DNA of 64,000 nucleotides. Source: JAENVT01 sp039931555 (lineage in GTDB: Bacteria; Actinomycetota; Acidimicrobiia; Acidimicrobiales; Ilumatobacteraceae). The notes under the pieces are model-generated. The model was not told the origin of the DNA and searched no databases. It saw nothing but the letters and a program-made list of their open reading frames with translations. The position numbers were made by a program, and so were the translations under genes. This document shows positions 25,822 through 35,071 of the stretch, one piece after another. The DNA lies in assembly GCA_039931555.1 (NCBI GenBank), contig JBDTRP010000159.1:1-64000 (forward strand). The letters run 5' to 3'. How positions within the stretch are numbered: the stretch's first letter is position 1; every line of letters starts with the position of its first letter.

Positions 25822-27003
25822 ATGGGAGTTGTGTTCCGAGAGATCGAGATGGGTCCGGTCGGTAGCCGGTTGCCGGGAGGCGCGGTGTCGGCTGCCTTCG
25901 CCACCGATTCGGGGGTCGTGGTGCAGTTCACCGAGGGTTCGGGCACCTTCTTGCCCGACTGGCTACGCGACAACTGTCAGTGCGACGAGTGCCGCATTCG
26001 CCAGACCGACGAGCGCCGGTGGCAACCGTGGACCGAGTCGGTGGCCCCTGTGGTCAGCACGGTCGACGTCGTCGACGGCCAGTTGCGGATCGGGTGGGCC
26101 GGCGGCCATCAGTCCACGTACGGGCCGGCCGACTGGGCCAAGATTCGCGTCACTGGCGCTCGCGGCGCATGGACCGCGAGATTGTGGAGCGCCGGCTACG
26201 AGGTCGAACGGTTCGACCATCGTCAGTGCATCGCCGACCAGGTCACGCGTCGCAACATGTTCGAGGTGCTGCGGCGTGACGGAGCGGTCGTCGTCACCGG
26301 TTCGCCGACCGAGCCGGGCACCGTGATCGAGCTGCTGCGATCCTTGGGGCTCACGTTGCGCGACTCGTCGCTCGGCCTGATCTTCGACGTCAAACTCGAC
26401 CCTGCGGGCTACAACATCGCCTTCACCGCCGAGGAGGTGCCGCCGCACAACGACAACGCTCAATACAACCATCCGCCGAGCGGTCAGGTGCTGGCGATGC
26501 TGGTCAACGAGGCCCAGGGCGGCAACAGCGTGGTCGTCGACGGCTGGTCGGTACTCGATCAACTGAACAGCGAACACCCCGATGCCATCGACGCGCTGGC
26601 GCTGGTCGAGGTTGGGTTCCGGCAGTACTCGACCGAGGCCGACGCCTTCACTCGCGCCCCGCTGGTGGTGCGCGACCGGGCAGGCCGGTTCGTGCACCTG
26701 CGCTTCTCCAACCAGCTCATGCAGCCGCTGGCATTCGACGACAGCGAGTTGGCGGCTTGGTACAGCGCCTACCGGCTGCTCGGTGCGGCGATCGCAGACC
26801 CCGCCAACCACGTATCGTTCCGACTCTCGGCCGGCGACACCCTGTTCGTCAACGGCTTCCGGGTGTTGCATGCCCGCACGGCCTATCAGCCCGACGGTCC
26901 GCGTCACCTGCAAGACGTGTACTTCGAGTTCGACGATGTGCACAGTCACCTGGCGACGATGAGTGGTGAAGCCACCAACGCCATGGTCGTCTCGACCGGC
27001 TAG
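25822..27003 (+). CDS. Gamma-butyrobetaine dioxygenase-like 2-oxoglutarate oxygenase
   Basis: A 393-residue enzyme related to gamma-butyrobetaine and trimethyllysine hydroxylases. The N-terminal zinc-binding DUF971-type domain shows WLRDNCQCDECRI with C52, C54 and C57. The TauD-like catalytic domain has H209 and D211 (PPHNDNAQYN), H350 and R352 (VLHARTAYQ). I prefer ATG 25822 because GGGAG lies nine bases upstream; ATG 25813 would leave one base of spacing. The likely substrate is a quaternary-amine acid of the carnitine/betaine type, in line with the nearby demethylation genes; this is inference. Confidence 0.85.
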   Translation: MGVVFREIEMGPVGSRLPGGAVSAAFATDSGVVVQFTEGSGTFLPDWLRDNCQCDECRIRQTDERRWQPWTESVAPVVSTVDVVDGQLRIGWAGGHQSTYGPADWAKIRVTGARGAWTARLWSAGYEVERFDHRQCIADQVTRRNMFEVLRRDGAVVVTGSPTEPGTVIELLRSLGLTLRDSSLGLIFDVKLDPAGYNIAFTAEEVPPHNDNAQYNHPPSGQVLAMLVNEAQGGNSVVVDGWSVLDQLNSEHPDAIDALALVEVGFRQYSTEADAFTRAPLVVRDRAGRFVHLRFSNQLMQPLAFDDSELAAWYSAYRLLGAAIADPANHVSFRLSAGDTLFVNGFRVLHARTAYQPDGPRHLQDVYFEFDDVHSHLATMSGEATNAMVVSTG

Positions 27004-27013
27004 GAACTCGCCG

Positions 27014-28039
27014 CTACGCCCAGTCGAGGATGACTTTGCCGCACTCGCCGCCGTGGACGATCGCGAAGGCCTCGTCGAAGCGATCGGCGGGCAGTTCGTG
27101 GGTGATGATGTCGGCGATGTCGAGGCCGCTCTGCAGCATCGCCGCCATCTTGTACCACGTCTCGAAGATCCGCCTGCCGTAGATGCCTTGGATCTCGAGA
27201 CCTTTGAAGATCACGTCGTTGATGTCGAGCGTCATCGGCCCGGCGGGGATGCCCAGCACGGCAATTCGGCCGCCGTGGTTCATCGCATCGAGCATCTGGT
27301 TGAACGCGGGCTCGGCTCCCGACATCTCCAGGCCGACGTCGAATCCCTCGGTCATGCCGAGCTCGGCCATCACCGGCGCGAGTTGCTCGGTGCGCACGTC
27401 GACGACGCGGCTGGCGCCCTGCTTGGCCGCCATGTCGAGACGGAATGCGTTGATGTCGGTGACGACCACGTTGCGGGCGCCGATGTGGCGCACGATCGCG
27501 GTGGCCAGGATACCGATCGGGCCGGCGCCGGTGATCAGTACGTCTTCGCCGACGACGTCGAAGCGCAGCGATGTGTGCGTGGCGTTGCCCAACGGGTCGA
27601 GCACGGCAGCCACGTTGTCACTGATATGTGCGGGCACGACGAACACGTTCTCCGACGGGATCACGACGTACTCGGCGAAGGCTCCGGGGCGCGTGACGCC
27701 GACCCCGGTGTGGTTGTGGCAGAACTCGCGACGGCCGCCCTTGCAGTTGCGGCAGTGCCCACACGTCACGTGCCCTTCGCCGGCGACGCGTTGGCCGACA
27801 TCGAGCCCGATCACGTCGCTCCCGAGTTGTTCGATCTCGCCCATGAACTCGTGCCCGACAACCATCGGTACGGGGATCGTCGCCTGGGCCCACGCATCCC
27901 AATCATGGATGTGCAGGTCGGTGCCGCAGATCGAGGTCTTGCGCACGCGAATGAGCACGTCACGATCGCCGGGAACCGGCTTTGGTACATCTTCCAGCCA
28001 CAGGCCGGGTTCGCGCCGAGCCTTCACGAGTGCTTTCAC
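27014..28039 (-). CDS. tdh: L-threonine 3-dehydrogenase
   Basis: A 341-residue zinc-dependent medium-chain dehydrogenase that oxidises L-threonine to 2-amino-3-ketobutyrate with NAD. The catalytic zinc site starts at SICGTDLHIHDWDAWA with C38; VVGHEFMGEI carries the next ligands; the structural zinc loop is CGHCRNCKGGRREFC; and the NAD fold shows VLITGAGPIGILATAI. Length and sequence match bacterial Tdh. The start overlaps the end of kbl (ATGA), the partner enzyme. Confidence 0.94.
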   Translation of the reverse strand: MKALVKARREPGLWLEDVPKPVPGDRDVLIRVRKTSICGTDLHIHDWDAWAQATIPVPMVVGHEFMGEIEQLGSDVIGLDVGQRVAGEGHVTCGHCRNCKGGRREFCHNHTGVGVTRPGAFAEYVVIPSENVFVVPAHISDNVAAVLDPLGNATHTSLRFDVVGEDVLITGAGPIGILATAIVRHIGARNVVVTDINAFRLDMAAKQGASRVVDVRTEQLAPVMAELGMTEGFDVGLEMSGAEPAFNQMLDAMNHGGRIAVLGIPAGPMTLDINDVIFKGLEIQGIYGRRIFETWYKMAAMLQSGLDIADIITHELPADRFDEAFAIVHGGECGKVILDWA

Positions 28040-29226
28040 GAGATCAACCTCATCGCCCGACCGACGCAGGTGAACGCTTCGATCGCTCGATCGATGTCGT
28101 CGTCGGTGTGGGCAGCCGACATCTGCGCGCGGATGCGGGCCTTGTCTTGCGGTACTACGGGGAAGGAGAACGCGATCACATAGATGCCTTCGGCCAGCAG
28201 GCGCTCGGCCATCTCCGAAGCCACGCGTGCGTCGCCGAGCATCACCGGGATGATCGGGTGACCGGCACCGGCCAACGTGAAACCGACGCGCTGCATGCCC
28301 TCGCGGAAGCGGGCCGCGTTGTGTTCCAACTGCAAACGCAGCTCGCTGCTGGACTCCAACAGATCGAGCACCCGGATGGTCGCCGAGGCAATGACCGGCG
28401 CCAGCGTGTTGGAGAACAGGTACGGCCGCGAGCGTTGCCGCAGCCAGCCGATGATCTCGCGTCGCCCCGACGTGTAGCCACCGGAGGCGCCACCGAGCGC
28501 CTTGCCCAAGGTGCCGGTGATGATGTCGATGCGGCCCATCACCTCGGCGAACTCGTGGGAGCCGCGGCCGTGGGCGCCGACCAGGCCGACGGCGTGCGAA
28601 TCGTCGACCATCACGAGTGCGTCGTGGCTCTCGGCGAGATCACAGATCGCCGTCAGGTTGGCCAGCACGCCATCCATCGAGAACACGCCGTCGGTGGCGA
28701 TCAGCCGGTAGCGGGCGTCGGCCGCCTCGACCAGGCGTTGTTGCAGCTGCTGCATGTCGTTGTTGTCGTAGCGCAACCGGCGGGCGCGGCAGAGACGGAT
28801 GCCGTCGATGATCGAGGCATGGTTGAGGGCGTCGGAGATCACCGCGTCGGCCTCGTCGAGAATGGTCTCGAACAGCCCCCCATTGGCATCGAAGCACGAT
28901 CCGTACAGGATCGTGTCGTCGGTGCCGAGGAAGTTCGAGAGCCGAGCTTCCAACTCCTTGTGCTCGGTCTGTGTCCCGCAGATGAACCGCACCGAGGCCA
29001 TGCCGTATCCGTAACGGTCGAGGGCTTCGTGGGCGGCAGCGACGATGTCGGGGTGATCGGCCAGGCCGAGGTAGTTGTTGGCACACAGGTTGAGCACCGA
29101 CGTGCCGTCGGCCAGACGGATGTGCGCCGACTGGGTCGAGTCGATCACCCGCTCGCTCTTGAACAAGCCCTCGCCCGCCAGCGCTGCGCACCTCGCGGCG
29201 AGGTCATCGAGCAGCGGGCTACGCAT
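28036..29226 (-). CDS. kbl: Glycine C-acetyltransferase (2-amino-3-ketobutyrate CoA ligase)
   Basis: A 396-residue PLP enzyme of the alpha-oxoamine synthase family. It cleaves 2-amino-3-ketobutyrate with CoA to glycine and acetyl-CoA, the second step after Tdh. The cofactor lysine is in GTLGKALGGASGGY; other marks are NLCANNYLGLADHP, VRFICGTQTEHKELE, and VDDSHAVGLVGAHGRG. It is flanked by tdh (overlap four bases) and an LLM oxidoreductase (overlap eight bases), making a three-gene operon. Confidence 0.94.
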   Translation of the reverse strand: MRSPLLDDLAARCAALAGEGLFKSERVIDSTQSAHIRLADGTSVLNLCANNYLGLADHPDIVAAAHEALDRYGYGMASVRFICGTQTEHKELEARLSNFLGTDDTILYGSCFDANGGLFETILDEADAVISDALNHASIIDGIRLCRARRLRYDNNDMQQLQQRLVEAADARYRLIATDGVFSMDGVLANLTAICDLAESHDALVMVDDSHAVGLVGAHGRGSHEFAEVMGRIDIITGTLGKALGGASGGYTSGRREIIGWLRQRSRPYLFSNTLAPVIASATIRVLDLLESSSELRLQLEHNAARFREGMQRVGFTLAGAGHPIIPVMLGDARVASEMAERLLAEGIYVIAFSFPVVPQDKARIRAQMSAAHTDDDIDRAIEAFTCVGRAMRLIS

Positions 29227-30127
29227 GCCGGCGCCGCAACTCGGGCAGTACGTCGGTGGCGATCCGCTCGAACGCCGGCACCTGGGACTCGACCGCTGGG
29301 TAGTACATCGAGATCTCCGTGATCCCCAACTCGGTCACGCGCCGGACGGTCTCGGCGAACACCTCGTCGGACTCGTAGTAGCCGATCGCGCCACCGCCGG
29401 TCCGGGCCTTCGGATCGAACATGGTGTACGACCGACGGAGGGTGGCGGGGTCCCGTTCGAGCTCGGCGCACAGCTTGTCCATCGTCGTGCAACGGTCGGC
29501 CAGCTCTGCCAGTTGCTCCTCGAAGTCGGAGGCAAAGCTCAAGCTGTTCCAGATGTCGGCGTATGCAGCAGCGTGTCGCATCATCCGCGGGCCGAGCGCG
29601 GCCACCATCAGTGGAAGGCGCGGCTGCTGCACGGAACCAGGGTTCATCACCGCGTCGTTGGCCGAGTAGTAGTTGCCGTGGTAGGTCGTGGTGCCCTTGG
29701 CCAGCAGGTGGTCCAGGAGCTCGATGTACTCGCCGAAGCGAGCGACCCGTTCGCCGGTGCTCCAGTTCGGCGCGCCGATCATGTCGCACGACGGATCGAT
29801 GGTCAGGCCGGTGCCGACGCCGAGCTCCAGACGGCCGCCGGAGATGTGATCGACGGTGACGGCCTGATGGGCGAGCACCGCCGGGTTGCGCAACGGTATC
29901 TGGGTCACGCAGGTCGTCAGCCGCATGGTCGACGTCCGCGCCGCGATCGCGGCGACACCGGTCCAGGCCTCGAGCCAGGGTGCGGTGGGGTTGCTCCAGT
30001 CGCAGAAGTGATCGGGCACGGCCGCGACGTCGATCCCCAGTGCCTCGAGGCGTTCGAACCGGGCGAGGTACTGCGACCACGGCACGTTCGGGATCACGAG
30101 CACCTGGAACCGAACGTCGTGGCTCAT
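29219..30127 (-). CDS. LLM-class flavin/F420-dependent oxidoreductase
   Basis: A 302-residue luciferase-like TIM-barrel protein. Visible family features are VAAVPDHFCDWSNPTAPWLEAW, LTTCVTQIPLRNPAVLAHQAVTVDHISGGRLELGVG and MVAALGPRMMRHAA. In actinobacteria this subgroup mostly uses F420, and cofE is in the window. First gene of a coupled operon with kbl and tdh; the actual substrate and the reason for the association are unknown. Confidence 0.83.
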   Translation of the reverse strand: MSHDVRFQVLVIPNVPWSQYLARFERLEALGIDVAAVPDHFCDWSNPTAPWLEAWTGVAAIAARTSTMRLTTCVTQIPLRNPAVLAHQAVTVDHISGGRLELGVGTGLTIDPSCDMIGAPNWSTGERVARFGEYIELLDHLLAKGTTTYHGNYYSANDAVMNPGSVQQPRLPLMVAALGPRMMRHAAAYADIWNSLSFASDFEEQLAELADRCTTMDKLCAELERDPATLRRSYTMFDPKARTGGGAIGYYESDEVFAETVRRVTELGITEISMYYPAVESQVPAFERIATDVLPELRRRHA

Positions 30128-30199
30128 GAGCGGATGCTAGTGCGTCGCGCCAGCTCGTCATCTTGGCGTCATCTTCGATCATGTATTGTGGGTGGACCA

Positions 30200-31645
30200 A
30201 TGGTCGACCTGCGCACCCTCCCTCTCCTGTGGGATGAGCTCGTCGACGCCCAGGGCGTGCCTCGCCCGGCAGCAGCGGCACTGGTCGAGCGCCTTCGATC
30301 GTTGGACATCGAGGAGCTGCAGCAGCGCCAGACGTTGGCCGAGGTCGACATCTTGGCGCTCGGTATCACCTTCACCGTCTACAACGACGGTCAGGGCACC
30401 GATCGCGCCTGGCCGATGGACATCGTGCCGCGGGTGATCGGCGCCTCGGAATGGGCTCGTATCGAACGTGGCCTCAAGCAGCGTCTCGCTGCGCTCAACC
30501 GCTTCATCGACGACGTCTACCACGACCAAAAGATCGTCACCGACGGCGTGTTCCCCGCGGATCTGTTGACCGACTCGGTGAACCTTCGTTCGGAGTGCGC
30601 CGGCATGTCGCCGAAGTTCGGCGTGTGGGCGCACATCTGTGGCAGCGACCTGGTGCGCGACGCGGACGGCGTCGTGTACGTGCTCGAAGACAACCTGCGA
30701 GTGCCATCGGGTGTCAGCTACCTGTTGCAGAACCGGGCGATCTCCAAGCGAGCGTTCGCCGAGTTGTTCGAACGGCAATCGATCCTGCCGGTCGACGACT
30801 ACCCCGATCATCTGCGGCGGCTGCTGGTGTCGTTGGCATCCGATGAGCTCCATGGCGTGCGGGTACCACAGGTGGTGGTGCTGACCCCTGGCGTCTACAA
30901 CAGCGCTTACTTCGAGCACTCGTTCCTGGCCCAGCAGATGGGCGTGCCACTGGTCGAGGGCGCCGATCTGTTCGTCGATCCCAGCAACCGGGTGTGGATG
31001 CGCACGATCGACGGGCCCAAGCCGGTCGATGTCATCTATCGACGCATCGACGACCAGTTCCTCGATCCTGAGGTCTTCCGCAAGGATTCCCAGCTGGGGG
31101 TTCCCGGCCTGATGCGAGCGTGGCGCGCCGGCAACGTGGCCATCGCCAACGCGCCCGGCGCCGGCGTCGCCGACGACAAGGTGGTCTACGCGTGGGCGCC
31201 CGATTTCATCCGCTACTACCTGAACGAGGAGCCGCTGCTGCCCAACGTGCCGACCTACAGATGCCTGTATGCCGACGAGTTGGCGCATGTGGTCGAGCAC
31301 GCCCACGAGCTCGTGCTGAAACCGGCCAACGAGAGCGGTGGCTACGGGTTGACGATCGGCAGCATGGCGACCGCTGCGCAGTTGGAGACCGCGATCGCGG
31401 CCATCCACGCCGATCCGCGCAACTGGGTGGCCCAACCGATCCTCAAGCTGTCGACCGCGCCGACGCTGTGCGCCGGCGAACTGGCGCCGCGCCATGTCGA
31501 CCTCCGGCCGTTCGTGCTGTCGGGGCGCGACACGTACGTCACGATGGGTGGCCTCACTCGCGTGGCGCTGGTCGCCGGCTCGCTGATCGTCAACTCGTCG
31601 CAGGGTGGCGGATCCAAGGACACCTGGGTCGTCGAGGAGTCGTGA
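30200..31645 (+). CDS. Circularly permuted ATP-grasp protein
   Basis: A 481-residue member of the circularly permuted ATP-grasp family (formerly DUF404/DUF407). Conserved blocks include GITFTVYNDGQGTDRAWPMD, IVPRVIGASEWARIERGLKQR, the EDNLRVPSGVSYLLQNR block, IYRRIDDQFLDP and KPANESGGYGLTIG. ATP-grasp ligases join a carboxylate to an amine or thiol; this family is predicted, not proven, to act on peptides. Start ATG 30200 is preferred over in-frame GTG 30188. It opens a four-gene cassette and overlaps the alpha-E gene by one base. Confidence 0.88.
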   Translation: MVDLRTLPLLWDELVDAQGVPRPAAAALVERLRSLDIEELQQRQTLAEVDILALGITFTVYNDGQGTDRAWPMDIVPRVIGASEWARIERGLKQRLAALNRFIDDVYHDQKIVTDGVFPADLLTDSVNLRSECAGMSPKFGVWAHICGSDLVRDADGVVYVLEDNLRVPSGVSYLLQNRAISKRAFAELFERQSILPVDDYPDHLRRLLVSLASDELHGVRVPQVVVLTPGVYNSAYFEHSFLAQQMGVPLVEGADLFVDPSNRVWMRTIDGPKPVDVIYRRIDDQFLDPEVFRKDSQLGVPGLMRAWRAGNVAIANAPGAGVADDKVVYAWAPDFIRYYLNEEPLLPNVPTYRCLYADELAHVVEHAHELVLKPANESGGYGLTIGSMATAAQLETAIAAIHADPRNWVAQPILKLSTAPTLCAGELAPRHVDLRPFVLSGRDTYVTMGGLTRVALVAGSLIVNSSQGGGSKDTWVVEES

Positions 31646-32592
31646 TGCTGTTGTCGCGAGTGGCCGAGCGGTTGTATTGGGCGGCCCGCTACCTGGAGCG
31701 CGCCGAAGGCACCGCCCGGATCGTGCGCGAGCACTCCAACGTGATGGTCGATCTCCCGCTGACGATCCCGCCCAACTGGGATCATTTGCTCGGCATCACG
31801 GGTGGCCGAGAGGAGTTCGACCAGCGATATGGGGCCGGCGACGAGGCCTCGATCGTGACGTTCCTGGTCGCAGATCCGCTGAACCCCGGCAGCGTGCACT
31901 CGAGCATCGGCCACGCACGCGAGAACCTGCGCACGTGCCGCGACATCTTGCCCGCACAGGCCTGGAACGCCGTCAACGATCTCTACCTTGCCGCCGGTCG
32001 CGGTGCGCTCGAGGGAGTGAAGCGGCGCTATCGGTCGAGGTTCCTGGAGAAGGTGATCGCCGAGCATCAGCGCCTGCTCGGCATCTTGACGACGACGATG
32101 AGCCGCGACGAGGCGTACACCATGCTGCGTCTCGGTCGGCACATCGAGCGCGGGGACATGATCACTCGCGTGCTCGACGTGCGCGCCGGATTGTTGCTGG
32201 GCGAACGTCCGGAGCGCGCCGAACTGTACGACGACCTGCAGTGGTCCAGCGTGCTGCGATCGCTCTCGGCACTGCAGATGTACAACCGCCGTTCGGCGGT
32301 GGGTGACGGGGCGACCGAGGTCATCCGGTTCATCCTCGACGAGATCACGTTCCCGCGCTCGGTGGCGTACTGCTTGGCAGGCGTGCAGTCGAGTGCCAGG
32401 GAGCTGCCCTTCAGCGAGTCGGTGATGGCAGCGTGCCGGGCGGCGCTGGTGGAACTGTCGTCGTCGAATCCGACCGAGTTGCTCGATGCCGATCAACTGC
32501 ACCTCAAGGCCGACCGCCTGCAGATCGCCATCGGCACGATCAGCGATCGCATCGCCGGCACGTACTTCGGTCACGCGGCATGGCCGAGCTGA
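31645..32592 (+). CDS. Alpha-E domain protein
   Basis: A 315-residue all-helical protein of the alpha-E (DUF403) family. It begins MLLSRVAERLYWAARYLERAEG, the typical N-terminus, with RFLEKVIAEHQRLLGIL and a repeat of the same type later (AYTMLRLGRHIERGDMITRVL). Alpha-E proteins occur almost only next to circularly permuted ATP-grasp and transglutaminase genes, as here; the biochemical role is not known. The start overlaps the ATP-grasp stop (TGATG). Confidence 0.88.
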   Translation: MLLSRVAERLYWAARYLERAEGTARIVREHSNVMVDLPLTIPPNWDHLLGITGGREEFDQRYGAGDEASIVTFLVADPLNPGSVHSSIGHARENLRTCRDILPAQAWNAVNDLYLAAGRGALEGVKRRYRSRFLEKVIAEHQRLLGILTTTMSRDEAYTMLRLGRHIERGDMITRVLDVRAGLLLGERPERAELYDDLQWSSVLRSLSALQMYNRRSAVGDGATEVIRFILDEITFPRSVAYCLAGVQSSARELPFSESVMAACRAALVELSSSNPTELLDADQLHLKADRLQIAIGTISDRIAGTYFGHAAWPS

Positions 32593-32593
32593 C

Positions 32594-35071
32594 GTGATCG
32601 ACGTCGAAGTTCCCGCGTCGTACGTGCCGGTTGCCGGCCGGTTCGACGAGCTGGTCGACGAGACCGGCGCGGTCCGCCCGCAGTGGGAGTCGATGGTCCG
32701 CACGTGGACCACGCTCGGCGCCGACGAGATCGTCCGGCGACAGACGGTGGCCGAGCGCCTGCTGGTCGCCGAAGGCGCCGGGCACGTCTTCCACGACGAC
32801 CGTGAGGTCGGGATGCCGTGGGGCCTCGACCCGGTTCCGTATGTGATCGGTGCCGCGGAGTGGCGCGTCATCGAGCGCGGGTTGAGCCAACGTACTCGCG
32901 TGCTCGACGCGGTCCTGGCCGATCTCTACGGACCACGCCGGTTGTTGCTCGACGGTGTGATCCCGACCGCGGCCGTGATGGGTTCGCGGGGCTACCAGCT
33001 CGCTGCTGTCGGGGTCACCGTGCCGCGGCCACGCCTGACGCTGTACGCCGCCGATCTGGTTCGCGACGGCTCCGGCCAGTGGCTGCTGATGCGCGATCAC
33101 ACCGATGCGCCCAGCGGGTGCGGCTATGCGTTGATGAACCGCACGGTGCTGTCGCGGCTGTACCCCGAGCCATTCCGGCACCTGGGAGTCAGCCCCCTGT
33201 CGGGATGGTTCGCCGATCTGCGCACGGCGTTGTCGACGGCGGCTCCGCCCGCGGTCAGCGGCCCGCGCACGATCCTGCTGGGCCCGAACCCGCAACGCCC
33301 CGGGTTCGTCGAGGCGTCGTACCTTGCCGCTCATCTCGGTTATCACCTGGCCAGCAGCGGCGACCTGATCACGCGGGGCGGCAGCGTCTGGCTGCGCACG
33401 CTCGGCGGTCTCGAGCAGATCGATGTCGTCTTCCGCCGCCTGGCCGATACGGGGTCTGATCCGCTCGAGCTCCGTCCATCTGGTCTCGGCGGTGTGACGG
33501 GGCTGCTGCAGGCGGTGCGCGAGGGCAACGTTGGCGTCGCCAATTCGCTGGGCAGCGGCGTGGCCGACCGGTTGTGGCTGCAACCCTTCCTGGCCGATGC
33601 CGCTCAGCACCTGCTCGGCGAGACGCTGGAGCTGGCCTCGATCGAGACGTGGTGGTGCGGTGATCGCGAACGACTGGCGTCCGTGCGCGCCGAGCCACGC
33701 GCCTTCGTGTTCCACGACACCGACCCTGTGTCGCCGATGCAATCGGTGTTCGGCGACCAACTGACCGACTCGGGCACGGCCGACTGGCTCGACCGGATGA
33801 CGGCGGCCCCGCATCGGTACGTGGTGCAGCCCAAGATCGAGTTCGCCAGCACGCCCGTCGCCGTCGACGGTCACCTGCGCAGCGGCAGGGCCAGCATCCG
33901 GGTGCAGACCGTGCGGCTCGGCGACGACGCCATCGTGCTGCCGGGGGGTCACGGGCGGCACGTCGCGCCAGGGCAGTTGGTGATCAACTCGTCGGATGCG
34001 TTCGGCAAGGACGTGTGGGTGTTGACCGATCCCACGGTCCAACGGATCAGTGCCGGTTCGTCGGCGATTGCCCGGCGCGCCCGCCTCCCGCAGATCGACC
34101 TGCGCGACTCGCTGCCGACCCGGTCGGCAGAGGCCTTGTTCTGGTTGGGGCGCAACGCCGAGCGCGCCGAGGCAGCGACGCGGACAGCGAGATTTGTCAT
34201 CGCTCGCAACGGCAGCGACCCTGCGCTTCTGGCGTCGCCGTGGCTCGGGCATGCGATCTCCGCGCTGCGCGCCGTCAGCGGAGGGCGCCCGCAGGAGCAG
34301 GACAGCGACACGGCCGCGGACGACACCGACGTGCTGGCGGTCGAGGTCGCCTCCGCACTGGGCGACCGGTCGGGTGCGGTGGCCAATAGTCTCCGGCACC
34401 TCGCAGCCAACGCCGGTGGTGTGCGTGAGTTCCTCTCCACGGCGACATGGCGCGTGCTGAACGGTCTCGACGTAGAGCGGGCAATCCTCGCCTCGACCAC
34501 CGATCGCAGCGATCCGTTCCTCGTCACCGAGTGCCTCGACCGGATCATGGTCGATCTTGCTGCTCTGGCCGGGTTGGTGATGGAGAGCATGGTGCGCGGG
34601 CCAGGTTGGCGGTTCCTCGATCTCGGTCGTCGGCTGGAGCGCGCCGTGCTGCTGCTGGGGGTGATCGAAGCGACGCTCGGTGATCCGCCCGGCGGCGATG
34701 TCGCCCAGCCGGTGTACGACCTCGTGCTCGGCGCCAGCGAGAGCCTGGTCGCCTACCGCCGGCGGTACCGCAGCGACGTGCGCATCGACGCCATCGAGGA
34801 CTTGCTCGTGCACGACGACTCCAACCCTCGCTCACTGGTGTTCCAGCTCGACCGGATCAACGAGCACCTCGCCGCGCTGCCGTGGAACCCGGATGCGTCG
34901 AAGCATCGCCGGTTCCTCGACGCGGCAGCGCGTGGTCGATTGGGGGAGGGGCCCGACTCGCTCTCCAAGTTGGTGCTCGGCGTGCGCGGGCCGCTGCTGG
35001 AGCTGATCCGCGAGCTGATGCTGGCCTGGTTCACCCACCCGGCGCGGCGCGGCCTGGGTGGTTTCGGCTGA
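32594..35071 (+). CDS. Fused circularly permuted ATP-grasp and alpha-E protein
   Basis: An 825-residue two-domain protein. The first ~480 residues are a second ATP-grasp module (GMPWGLDPVPYVIGAAEWRVIERG, HTDAPSGCGYALMNR, VVFRRLADTGSDPLELRP, VVQPKIEFASTPVA). From about residue 510 an alpha-E module follows (SLPTRSAEALFWLGRNAERAEA, RRLERAVLLLGVIEA). The operon therefore holds each domain twice, once separate and once fused. The ATP-grasp part has diverged from the first copy: where that copy has PANESGGYG, this region is less conserved, so one may be regulatory. GTG 32594 lies one base after the previous stop. Confidence 0.87.
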   Translation: MIDVEVPASYVPVAGRFDELVDETGAVRPQWESMVRTWTTLGADEIVRRQTVAERLLVAEGAGHVFHDDREVGMPWGLDPVPYVIGAAEWRVIERGLSQRTRVLDAVLADLYGPRRLLLDGVIPTAAVMGSRGYQLAAVGVTVPRPRLTLYAADLVRDGSGQWLLMRDHTDAPSGCGYALMNRTVLSRLYPEPFRHLGVSPLSGWFADLRTALSTAAPPAVSGPRTILLGPNPQRPGFVEASYLAAHLGYHLASSGDLITRGGSVWLRTLGGLEQIDVVFRRLADTGSDPLELRPSGLGGVTGLLQAVREGNVGVANSLGSGVADRLWLQPFLADAAQHLLGETLELASIETWWCGDRERLASVRAEPRAFVFHDTDPVSPMQSVFGDQLTDSGTADWLDRMTAAPHRYVVQPKIEFASTPVAVDGHLRSGRASIRVQTVRLGDDAIVLPGGHGRHVAPGQLVINSSDAFGKDVWVLTDPTVQRISAGSSAIARRARLPQIDLRDSLPTRSAEALFWLGRNAERAEAATRTARFVIARNGSDPALLASPWLGHAISALRAVSGGRPQEQDSDTAADDTDVLAVEVASALGDRSGAVANSLRHLAANAGGVREFLSTATWRVLNGLDVERAILASTTDRSDPFLVTECLDRIMVDLAALAGLVMESMVRGPGWRFLDLGRRLERAVLLLGVIEATLGDPPGGDVAQPVYDLVLGASESLVAYRRRYRSDVRIDAIEDLLVHDDSNPRSLVFQLDRINEHLAALPWNPDASKHRRFLDAAARGRLGEGPDSLSKLVLGVRGPLLELIRELMLAWFTHPARRGLGGFG

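Noticed and set aside
32540..34813. Minus-strand open frame of 757 codons opposite the ATP-grasp/alpha-E fusion
   Set aside because: Shadow of the real plus-strand gene, with composition typical of antisense frames in GC-rich DNA.
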